Of a stretch of DNA of 64,000 nt, positions 10,640 through 20,800 are shown one piece after another. Origin of the DNA: Phymorhynchus buccinoides (taxonomy: Eukaryota > Mollusca > Gastropoda > Neogastropoda > Raphitomidae); the NCBI GenBank assembly GCA_017654935.2, contig CM065690.1, forward strand, positions 17,267,855-17,331,854. The letters are read 5' to 3'. Made by a program: the position numbers and the translations under genes. The notes under the pieces were generated by a model that worked only from the letters and a program-made list of their open reading frames with translations, was not told the DNA's origin and made no database searches. Every line of letters starts with the position of its first letter. The stretch's first letter is position 1.

Positions 10640-11000
10640 TTTAATACTTACCAACACTCAAAACAACTGCATTAGCCTAAAACAACCTGGAACCTTACCC
10701 TAGCACATAGCTAAAACGAAACTGGCCCCAAGGGACTGCACCCATACCGCAGGGAGTAGCGGGAGTGACTCCCCTTACTTCCGGGTATGACGCGCACCCT
10801 TGGGGCACCGGATATGTCATTCTTGAATTTTCCAGCCTTTCAACCACACCTGGGCCTACCCTGCTCCGCCTTTTCTGACTCTTGTCTATCTGGTGGGTTC
10901 GTTCCGTGCATAGCTTTGTTCTATTCAGTTTCTTGGGAAGGCTGTTAGTCATCCTATCGATATTATTTCATTGTCATTTCTTGGTGTTCGTTTTAGTTGA
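10640..11000 (+). repeat. DIRS-type terminal repeat, second copy
   Basis: It begins taatacttaccaacactc, followed by aaaacaactgcattagcc, and ends near ctatctggtgggttcgttcc, parallel to 9,460-9,790 but divergent in the middle. The leader attaatcctactatctattt is also present upstream of the solo copy at 41.9 kb. Confidence 0.6.
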
Positions 11001-11481
11001 AAAATTATTTCGTTCACTCTCTTGTTCGTTTTCGGGGTGACGTCAGCCATGTTTGTTTTTGCTCTTGATTTATTTCGTTTTTCTTCTTTAATCAGACGCC
11101 ATCTGAATGAGTTATCTCTTCCAATTTGGAGCTTAGGCCAATTACCAAAGAGTCTTTAGTCTAAGACTAAATTACTTCTCTTGGTCTGGTTATACAATAC
11201 CGCTGAGGAACCCCTTCATTGACGTCACTTCCGGGGAGCCAACCTTGAATCATAATACATTTTCTCCACTTTGGAGCAGCCATGCTTTAATTTGCTTAGC
11301 AAACTTTTTTTCGAATTTCTTCCTAACCAGGCAACATCCCTCGCTCTTCTGTGTTCCTTTCCCCTTTTTGGGTGACAGGTATTGTCAGTACATAGATTAG
11401 ACTGATTATTTCTTTGAATTCGCTTTTATTTGAATTGCTTGAATTTTTGCTTGATAACGTGTTTGTGCCCCCGGTTCGACA

Positions 11482-12110
11482 ATGTCGTCTGTCGACCCCG
11501 TGGTCACTCCTGTTCCTCCCTCTTCGTCTAAGCTAGCTAGAGACGATAAGGGCAAGTTTCTCCCGTCCTCTTCGTCGTCCAGCTCTAGGAAAGAGTCTAG
11601 TTCGAAGTCAAAATCTTCTTCGTCTTCGAGTTCGAAGAAGAAACACCCATCTCCCCTCCTTCCTCTGTGCCTGTCGTGTCTGAAGTTCCTGAGTCTCAAA
11701 TGGAGCAGGTCATCGCCTTAGTCGATTCTTCCGCCTTAGTGTCGGATATGTTAGCAGAGCTGCAGAAGAAAGGTCTTGTTCTGGTTCCTTCAGCTTCTCT
11801 TCTCGAACCTAGGCCCACCGAGACACTGACTTACGATAGGCCGTACTCTGACTCTGCCCGAGCTCAAGAACAGGCTTTGGCCGAAGAGGAAAACTCTGGA
11901 GGTCGAGTTTCTCACCGTTCGCCAGCGTTTCTCACGGATGAAAATGATGCCCCTTCCTTTCTAACAGATGAACAGTTGTCCAGGAGGGAGGAGGAAGACT
12001 GGGATATCGAACATCGATCTCTCTGTCAACACGATACGGACAGGCAACGGTACTCCGATCAACGGAGACACATGCAGACGGACTCTGGCCACGGTTCCCG
12101 TACACGTGAG
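11482..12110 (+). pseudogene. DIRS ORF1 (gag-like), frameshifted copy
   Basis: Starts MSSVDPVVTPVPPSSSKLAR, then a Ser/Lys-rich stretch. After a frameshift near 11,660-11,700 it continues in the 11,667 frame with SQMEQVIALVDSSALVSDML, AELQKKGLVLVP and an acidic region rich in glutamate. Such Ser/Lys-rich proteins are the usual ORF1 of DIRS-like elements. The frame then runs into piggyBac sequence without a stop, marking an insertion junction somewhere around 12,000-12,120. Confidence 0.5.
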
Positions 12111-12116
12111 TACAAA

Positions 12117-12365
12117 GCTCAAAACGAGTTCAATCAAAAACTTCCTTTCCAGATCATCCTGCAGTTCCTGCACTTCAACAACAATGCAGCCCTGCCAGCA
12201 CGGGACGATCCTGCCTATGACCGCCTCTACAAGATCCGGCCTGTGCCGGACTACTTGCATGGCAAGTTTCAAGAGGTGTACGAGCCACGACGAGCAGCGT
12301 GCATGGACGAGAGCCTGCTGCTGTGGAAAGGTCGGCTGATCTTGTGCCAATACACCCCCCTGCAG
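12117..12365 (+). pseudogene. piggyBac-like transposase, first fragment
   Basis: The frame contains ILQFLHFNNNAALPARDDPA, YDRLYKIRPVPDYLHGKFQE and CMDESLLLWKGRLI. These match the LHFN-D-x-LYKIRP block and the first catalytic aspartate (DES/DEQ) block of piggyBac transposases. The frame is lost after about 12,365, where unrelated sequence follows. The remaining two catalytic blocks are at 14.0-14.4 kb. Confidence 0.75.
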
Positions 12366-12740
12366 ACCTGCCATATATTTAGAAATGAAAAAGTAGGGTG
12401 GGGGTCTGGGGGCCGGTGTAGGCCGCTAGTGGGGTACAGGGGCAATGGCCTGTTGGAGGTCAGGGGGCAACGCCCCCTGAAGCTGAAGACTTTTTAATGA
12501 TTAGTGAGCAGAAAAGTACCCCAGAAAGCATGGAAAAGCATATAGCATCCTATAAAGAAGTGGCTGAGCCAAGCCCACAATCATGTAAGGATTTGGCAGA
12601 AGGAACTAGAAATGGGTATGCTTATTCAAAACATTATTTATATTGAAATTATTTGTGAATAAAAGTTAACGACACTTTGTAGTAATCTTGCTATGATATT
12701 GTTTTCTGTGTTCAACTGTTGACAATGTTATTTTTGCGAA
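12366..12740. repeat. Inserted G-rich repeat with a palindromic core
   Basis: This includes the near-perfect palindrome cagggggcaacgccccctg (about 12,461-12,479) followed by aagctgaag. Similar GGGTC-rich runs ending in gcccccctgaagctgaag and cctcccagaagctgatgatg occur at 22,860-22,940 and 54,740-54,830, so it is a dispersed repeat. It interrupts the piggyBac transposase. Confidence 0.5.
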
Positions 12741-13178
12741 TTTGACATTTTGGTTTTGTTTATTTTTTGATTATTACGAAAATCGAAATATACAAAAAAA
12801 GGTGTGCTCAACAAAGATGTTAAAAAAAAGGTGTAGTGTGTTTATTATTAAAACACTGCAGACACAAGTCACTTACATGATCAGAGAAACATTAAAAGCT
12901 CAAAATAAACTTACTTGCCTTTCTGTAAGGGTTATTTTAGTAATGCAATCAACAGGTAAAAATTATGTTGGGATACGCACACCTGTGGGTCTCATTGCCG
13001 ATCATTCGCGATCGACGTTTTCGTGTGAAAAGTATCTCTATGCTTTGCATAAAGTGTTAAACCACTCTAAGTCCTATAAAAATCAATGAAACTATCCAAT
13101 TCACTGTCTAAAATAGTGTCGGAATCCTCAGCAGATGACCGGTCGATCGATAATCAAAGTTAACCATAGGCTAGTAGG

Positions 13179-13430
13179 TGTCGTATGCAAAAAGGTAGCA
13201 TCGTGTAAATTCTTCGCTCGCTACTATGAGTTAGCATTTGCGACATTAAGGATGAACGACAAATTTAACTTTTTCCGTATTTGAAACACTTTTCCGTACT
13301 CAAATCGTTCATATTTCATGACATTACGGAAAAAAGTGAAATTTAAAAAACTTCGCTCAATGTCGCAAATGCTAAGTCTCATAGTAGCGAGCGAAGAATT
13401 TACACGATGCTACTTTTTTTCATACGACAG
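13179..13430. mobile_element. Long palindromic (foldback) MITE
   Basis: The left arm (tgtcgtatgcaaaaaggtag, then catcgtgtaaattcttcgct and so on) is the reverse complement of the right arm, which ends with agcgaagaatttacacgatg and catacgaca. The strongest complementarity covers about 65 bp per arm; weaker pairing continues inward (aaatttaactttttccgta against tacggaaaaaagtgaaattt) to nearly 110 bp. Such structure is typical of snap-back MITEs. It lies within the interrupted piggyBac element. Confidence 0.75.
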
Positions 13431-13889
13431 TAGGCACTGCACTAGCATGAGTCTCAATAGTCACTTCACTCTGGCCCCTATAACTAAGTCCAAAAGCACG
13501 ATTGGCACACAATTTATGGGTAAAAACATCGATAACATCGTCGTCTATCGCTTGGAATGAAAAAAAAAAATTCCCCCCAAAAGTCGAAGAAAATCGATAA
13601 AAATTAGGCTTCAATTGAGCTCTGTGCACAATGGCGGCCATAGAAACAGGAAGTTGAATGCTTTCCGGCAGTCGTTAAAGCTTCCCTTCTGCATTAGAGA
13701 GCTCTCACTTCCTTAGCAACATGACTAAATAACGTTGCTTGACGGCTCTCAAAATATCGGAGTTTCAGCTATAGCGATCGGAGAGCGGGTTGAAGCCCAA
13801 AAAAATCGGAGTTTACCCACCGAAATCGGGGTGAACGGCAGGTCTGCCCCTGAAGCGCGCCAGGTTTGGGATAAAAATCTACCTGTGCT

Positions 13890-14780
13890 GCGAGTTGGAT
13901 GGTGGGGTTACTGTACCGCTTCAAGGTGTATGCGGGACGGGAAGACCCCATCAACGAGGTGCAGCCTGTCCTTCAGGCTGCCAATGTTGACAACCCAGCC
14001 TTATCAGCCAGTAAGATGGTGCTGTACCTGGTAGCCAGCTGAACAAGGGCTATCACGTGGACACCGACAACTGGTACAGCAGCCTCAGGCTGTACCTGAT
14101 CCTGACGGAAAAGAACACCCTGGTGAGGGAGAACCGGGGGATTCCGCTGGAACTGCATGATGTGAGGCTGAACCCGGGCGCATCTGCTGCAGTGTGTGGT
14201 GACGGGAAGATTGTGGCCACCAACTACGACAGCACCAAGGTGGTGCACCTGCTGTCTACAGTGCACGGCCATGTGGAGGAGGCCGTTCAGGACCGGAGGA
14301 GACGGGGCATCAACAGGCGGCCTGAAGCCTCGTCGCGATACAACAGGAACATGGGTGGTGTGGACAAGCAGGACCAGCTACTCCACCCGTATGACTGCAC
14401 GCGCAAAAGCAAGAAATGGACAAAAAAGCTTTTTTCCCCATTTCATGCAAGTGGCAGCCTGCAACGCCTCCATCCTCCAGAAACCAGCTGACAACTCCTG
14501 CAAAACCCTGCTGAGTTTTCTGGAGTGGGTCATCATGGCCTGGATGTGGCCTGACCAGGTGCCTGTGGTGGAGGTGAACCAAAGCGACGATGATGTCCGG
14601 CTTGCTGGAAACCACTTCTCTTTCCCCCTCCCTCCCACTACAGGCATGCAGCATTCCACAAAGCCCTGCAGGCTGTGCAGGAAGGAGGGGGTCTGGCGTG
14701 ACACCCGCTACTACTGCAAGTTATGCCCCACCAAACCTTGTCATATTGTTCCAGATGTATGTTCTGATGTTCAGTAAACA
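13890..14780 (+). pseudogene. piggyBac-like transposase, C-terminal fragment
   Basis: From about 14,040 the frame reads LNKGYHVDTDNWYSSLRLYL (second catalytic aspartate block), then STKVVHLLSTVHG and YNRNMGGVDKQDQLLHPYDC with TRKSKKWTKKLF (third catalytic aspartate block). A frameshift at about 14,430 moves the rest to a second frame, ending in a cysteine-rich segment, CRLCRKEGVWRDTRYYCKLC, like the zinc-binding tail of piggyBac transposases, with a stop at 14,775-14,777. An upstream piece (13,890-14,035) is in yet another frame. All three catalytic aspartates are preserved across the fragments, but the gene is broken. Confidence 0.8.
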
Positions 14781-15069
14781 GTAATACCAGTTTTTCCAAT
14801 GTTTTGTGTGATTTTATTGTCTGCAAAGACTGTTTATGTTCCGAAAGTGTCATTTAATTTTTTCTAATTAGTATTATATCCATATTTATCACACTGATTT
14901 CCAAGAAAATGAAATTATTCTTATATCACATCATAGCCAAGGGTATAACCAAAAAACATGCAAAACATCTTAGAGATATATCAATAAATGAGTGAGTGGT
15001 AGGCAGTTTAGTGAACCTACCGAAAACATCAGAAATTTGCTCCGGCAGACAGCATCACAGAAATGCTAT

Positions 15070-15095
15070 TATACATACGGCAGTGAAGGGGTTAA
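15070..15095. repeat. Probable right end of the piggyBac-like element (TTAA)
   Basis: The sequence tacggcagtgaaggggttaa ends in TTAA at 15,092-15,095. Read inverted it is TTAACCCCTTCACTGCC, a usual form for piggyBac termini. The left end at 8,413 also starts TTAACC. The terminal match is short, so the boundary is a proposal. Confidence 0.4.
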
Positions 15096-15690
15096 AGCTC
15101 AATATCGGACGCTTCAACTGCGAAGTGTACCACAAAGAGCAAAACGAAAAACTTAGTGTTTTTATCACTTCTATTTGCTGGGTTGTTTTTCCTAAATCAG
15201 GCTCTCACCAAACTCCACCAATATGATGGCTGCGAGGGAAGGGGAAATGGATAAACTATCAATACAAAATACGCATGATGCATAAATGAGCAAGCACATT
15301 TTATCTGAATACCATAACAGGAGTGTATGTGGGTATGCCTGACGCCTGAATTCAGGAAATTTGATGCGGGTTCAGGCAGACCACTGCCTGAAAAAAATTC
15401 TCTCCCACAAGGAATTATGCTCTTGAACTGATATCACTAGGATTAGAACTGGAAATAGAAATTCAGACAAAGGTTTCTGTCATCACATGCACCCCTGAGT
15501 CCATTGCAATTGACGTCTACTGCATTCCATCATTTCATTTCAACAGAATCATTTCATTTCATAAAAAACATACAACACATTTTACCCATACATATATATA
15601 TGCAATTCCACATGCATAAAACTTCCAACAGATGACTCTATATCCCTCAGAACTGAGAAAATGAAAAACAAAGTAAAATTCATAAGCGCG
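15096..15690. other. intergenic stretch downstream of STK40
   Basis: No coding or structural feature recognised. No AATAAA on the minus strand was seen between the STK40 stop codon and this region, so the polyadenylation site of STK40 was not identified. Confidence 0.4.
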
Positions 15691-15714
15691 AAACACACAC
15701 ACACACACACACAC

Positions 15715-15933
15715 CAGGGCTCCCAATCATCCCGCAAAACAAGGGGTCCCAGGGACCTCTTCATTTACAGTATAGAGGGTCCTAGAGGAGGGATAGAGGG
15801 TCCCAATGACATAGTGAACGCCAAAAATAATTTTTCTACTGCAACCCAAGGGACCCCCAACACATTCTTTTAGAGGGTCCTTTAGTATGTTAGTACTTCA
15901 TAGACCCCCAAACGGTGGTCCCTGGGATCCCTG
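15715..15933. mobile_element. MITE with CAGGGCTCCCA ends, copy 1
   Basis: About 219 bp, starting cagggctcccaatc and ending ctgggatccctg (inverted ends). A second copy with the same internal order is at 19,470-19,690. It lies 15 bp beyond the STK40 stop codon, so the proximal 3' UTR is made of transposon sequence. It is flanked on both sides by (CA)n. Confidence 0.75.
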
Positions 15934-15948
15934 CACACACACACTACC

Positions 15949-16300
15949 TCAGGTCTGAGAGTTTGAATTCCTCAGCTCCATCAGATGGCGGTACCAGTGC
16001 ACGTCGGCCGCCGACAGCCTCTGAGCGTCCGTGTTGAGGCGCGTCACCATGGTGTGCGAGGCTCCCCCTACGCGCCGATCACGCATCCCCCCACCCGTGC
16101 TGTAGCCTTTGGGCGCCCCCGGTCGCTCCGTCAGCATGTCCGACTGAAGGTAGGCCAGCTTCTTCTCCAGTTCGCTCATGCCCGGGGGTGGGGGTTGGGG
16201 GGGTGGAGGGGCACGGGATTTATCGGTGTTGGTTGGGTTGTTATCTTCGCTGTTGATGTCCGGTACGATTTGTAGAGGGCCGGTAATTGTCAGAGCCCTC
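15949..16300 (-). CDS. STK40: STK40 coding exon 8 (terminal)
   Basis: Acceptor cccag at 16,301, phase 2 in. Encodes RALTITGPLQIVPDINSEDN, a proline-rich insert, MSELEKKLAYLQSDML and a C-terminus with VTRLNTDAQRLSAADV and HWYRHLMELRNSNSQT-stop. It aligns with human SLSGPLQVVPDI and VRRLGHDAQPM at the C-terminus (recalled). Confidence 0.9.
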
Positions 16301-17776
16301 CTGGGATATGACCACCAAAAAAAGGACTTTTTTTCTTTAACATGATGCCATCACCACCAAAATCATACTCAACTCATTCCAATCGTTTCGGCCATATATG
16401 TCTGGATTTAATAGATAGCTGTCAATTGGATGCATTTGCTTCAAAGGAAGTAAATCTGTGTGCACACCATACCTTGATCACTTCTAAACTCGCTTCGCTC
16501 CCTTTTATCAGAATGTTGCCTCTGACTGCTTTTTTAGTGGTTTGTTGTGGATATACCAATCAGTGTAGAGAGCTTTCTATATAAAGTATATATAAAAAGT
16601 CTCATCTACCACTTCCCTATGTCTAAACCTGAAGTAAAAACCTGTAATCTTCTTTCATTTCTCCTTTTGTTTATGTATGTTTTGCTATGTATGGCATGTT
16701 ATGTATGGCTGGAGTGATTTGTGAGTTTTGTTAATAATTCAAAATGTTGCAATGCGAATGAGCCAAGACGTCATTGCCTGGTTCATCATATGACATGTAC
16801 GTGAAATGACTGATAATACAGTAGAGGTATTAAACTTTAACTGTCTTTACTCGTAAAAGTTGCATTTGTTTTTTATATCCCAAAAAAAAAGAAGAGATAA
16901 TTTTTATCAGAATTATATTTTTCTTCATTCCCCCCCCCCCACATTTTGTTCTTCCGATATCCATGTTCTCAGATAAAATGAAGTCTAGAAGACCAGCGTG
17001 TAAACAGAAACTAAATAACCCAGAAGACGGGACAGAGGAAAACAAATCAGTGCATTACAAAGGTGTAGGTACACATAGTTCAGTGCTGCACCGAGGATGG
17101 AAAAGTGATAGGAGAAAACTGTCCTGAGACAAAAGAAGTCAATTGGACAATGTCCTGGCTCCCCCGTGCCAGTGTTGAAAATCAGAGCTGATTCTAGGAT
17201 TCTGAAAGAGTGCGTTCCCCCCCTAAGAATAAAAAAAAGGGGGGCAGGTCCAATGGATACGAGGGGAAGGGGGAAGCGGCCGATTCAATCTTCGCTAGCC
17301 ATGGCCACTTCTTCAGCCACTCGTCTTGGAACCGGTGTTCCCTCGCACTAGTGCCATTATTTTCGGGCTGCTTCTCCGAGACTGTTGATGCAGTAGCCGT
17401 TTCTGCAACATCTTCTGCACACTCGATTTTTTTTTAACTTTGCCGCCACAAAAATCAAAGTCGAAGAGCGTCGTTGTCCACTTCATTTTGAAGAAAATTC
17501 AACTTGGCGGGTAGGACTCTCGCAACTTCTTGTCGGTAAAACGAGATGAATGCGATTGGTTGATTTACACTAACATTGTAAAGGAACCAATGAAATGTCG
17601 AGAAATCATTCATTCCTGCTCTATGCTTTCGGTTTGTGCAGACGACGGATTTAGCAGACGACGGATTTAGCAGACGACGAAGGAATTCCCGCAGTGATCA
17701 GTAAAAAGCGCAGGCAGTTCTGCAAATATGCGGGCGTCGGCCCGCGCTTAGACCCGATCATTGTGGGAAGGAACAG

Positions 17777-17807
<31 letters not shown>

Positions 17808-20800
17808 ATTGTACCAGATTGCGCCCTAGAATCAGCTCTGAAAATGTAATCAGACATAAATTTGTCTTGACAGAGGAAGATCACAATAGTACATCTTCAA
17901 TTTTAATCAGTCAATGTCCTACGACCGGGACCTCGGGACATCACCAGACCTGTCTACCTCAAAATTGAACTGGTAGTATTCCATGAAGTATTTTAGGACA
18001 AAAAAGAGGGGGTTTTTTACCTTGAAGAATCCGGATAAATCCAAACGCCAGTCAGTTCTCTTTGTGATTATTTAACTCGCGAACACACACAGAGTTCTGT
18101 TCTTTGTTCAGATTGGTGTGCAGTTTTGAGGCAACATGTCTTTTTACAATCGTTGCGCCCACCACTAGCACAACTGAAGTCCGTATTGCACAAGGTGCAC
18201 CAGACGAAAGTTAGTCCTTTTGAACTGGGGACTAAACACTTCCAGGTCTCGGTGTATCCACTGAGAAAAGTTTGTTTCCTTGGTTTTGCATCCATCTATG
18301 GAACTTTTTCAACGTCATCCTCTTCGCTATCAGTCTCATGGGGTCATTTTCTCGCTGGCGGCATTTTACTAGGCTAACCGATGCAGTACCGTTTCCTCGC
18401 AAAAATGGCCTTCAAAGTGGTAGACACGCATGCAAACCAAGGGCAGTAAGAGTATAACTCGCGATCCGCGAAACTCGTCTTTAAACAGGAAAATAGAGAA
18501 GAAAAATAATGATTTTGGAGCCGCTGCTGCCGATTTTCATATTTTTGTTGCTCTATGCATATTTTCAGATTTTGCATTCAAAATTAGGAAAATATGCCTA
18601 AAAATCATATGGTATTGGTAGACAGGTCTGCATCACTGGTCAATGACGCCAAAGATGAACAGTAAAAAAAAGAAGAGAGCTGACTGACCACTGGGCGATG
18701 ATGGTGGCCAGGGCGTCCAGCACCTGGGATGCGGTCATCCTCATCTGGGAGTCCAGCTGCAGCAGACGGCGGATCACCATCTTGGTGGCGTCGGACACAC
18801 GTCCGTCACTGAGAAAAACACACACCAGACAGGCACACAGGAAAGAATTACGACTTTGTCCTAGATATCCGAGTCCGTTGCATCTCAACCGACAAGAGGG
18901 AAGTAACTTTGGGGGGGGGGAGTGCGCATGCATTGCTTTAAAGACAGAAACAGTGACAAAAGCTCTAAAAAAAATATTTAAAAAATGACAGGTTGCTTGG
19001 CAGTGAATTACTTTGCACTTGGTGGGAGTGTAGAGTGAATGTGATGTCTTGGGCGTTGAAGTCCAATCCTCTGAAAACCGCGGTAAAAGGGCCATCAAGA
19101 CCCATTCATGGATTTGTGCTTTGCTATACGTGGTCGAACTTTATGCGGTGACAGTCCTGAGATAACCATAGCTGTTGACGGGACTATAATAGACTAACTA
19201 ACCCCCGACTAAAGAGGGACAACACTGAAATCTGTTCCCAACACCACCAAAAAGGCTAAATATAGTGACAAATCACTTTTAAATGCATTGCTATTTAACA
19301 CAAAGGATAAAACTCAATAAAAAGGCAAAACCTCTGACAAGAGAAGCCAATCCTCTGTCAGAAATTCTTAATCCTCTGACAATTCTGATGCCTGAAGAGT
19401 TAAAGAAACCACACAGGAAAAGTTTTCTCAAACTTATTGTCGGCTTAGTACATGAAGGGCGAAAACAAGCAGGGCTCCCAATCGCCCCGCAAAACAAGGG
19501 CTCCCAGGGACTCCTTCACTTACAGCATAGAGGGTCCTTGAGGCGGGACAGAGGAGGGTGCCAGTGGCATTGCGAATGCTAAAAATAATTTTTCTAGTGC
19601 ATCCCTGGGACACCCTGCACATTCTTTTAGAGGGTCCTTTAGAATGCTAGTACTTCATAGACCCCCAAATGGGGGTCCCTGGGAGCCCTGAGAAGAACAC
19701 ACAGCTGACTTACTGAGGAATGGTGTACTCTGCCCCCTTGATTTTCCTGAAGAGCTCCTGAGGACTGCTGTCGTAGAAGGGGAACTGTCCATACACCATC
19801 GTGAACAGCACCACACCTAAGGCCCACATGTCGCTGGGCTTCCCACGATATGGCTTGCCTGTGAAACGGCAAAAGCGCAGATTATACAACAAAATATTTT
19901 TAAACCACACCACCTAATTAGTTTTTACATCGCATTAATCGTCATCAACGTCGATCGCTCAGTTTCCTGTCAATTATGAGCACAGATGCGTCATGCTGCC
20001 GTTACGGGCCTAACTTAGGCTCAGCAGCATGTCCATCTTCGGCTGGAAAAAGACGAAGCGTTTCTTGAAAAAAGGAAGGAGAATAAGGATCAGTAAGGAA
20101 GGAAGATAGTGCAGGGCTGCCAACCCTAAATTTGTGAATCAGGGACAAACGACTCTCAAATCAGGGACACAGCCTGATTTTCAGGGACATTTTAATAATG
20201 ATCAGAAATTAAGTACAGTACCCACCACAACTTGACATAACAACGGCGCACATCATCCCTATCACCAGACTTTATCGAAAAATCACACGCACAAATTTCA
20301 CAAAAAGCGTAAGCTTCGCCTTTTCTTTCTGACACAATGAAAGGCCATTTTATCTGTGTATGTCTCTCGAAATAAACAGGAACGCTTTGAAACTTTTTCT
20401 TTCTTAGAAGAAGAATCATCTTCACACGACCGTTTAGATGCCATTTTTTCAACCTTGACTAAACTGGCTACAACAGCCAATGAAAATTTGGCTACAACAG
20501 CCAATGAAAATTTGGCTACAACAGCCAATGAGAATTGATTTAACTGAAGATTTAACCAATCAGAATAACTCTCTGTAAAGAAGTTGATAGCGTATGACAA
20601 AAATAGGCGCAAACCATGATCTGTGGCATGAACCCGAAACCTAGCGCTACGTAAGCGGTAAACAGGCGGAAAAAATGCACGATTTTATCGATTTTCCGGG
20701 ACGGTCATTTAAAAGTCGGGACAAACGGGACGGGTCATGCTTTTCGCAAAAATCCGGCTACGCAGGGACGGTTGGCAGCCCTGATAGTGGATGACAGAAA

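Noticed and set aside
16830..17045. Short minus-strand frame
   Set aside because: Contains a glycine run from poly-C and lysine/isoleucine-rich AT sequence; no support.
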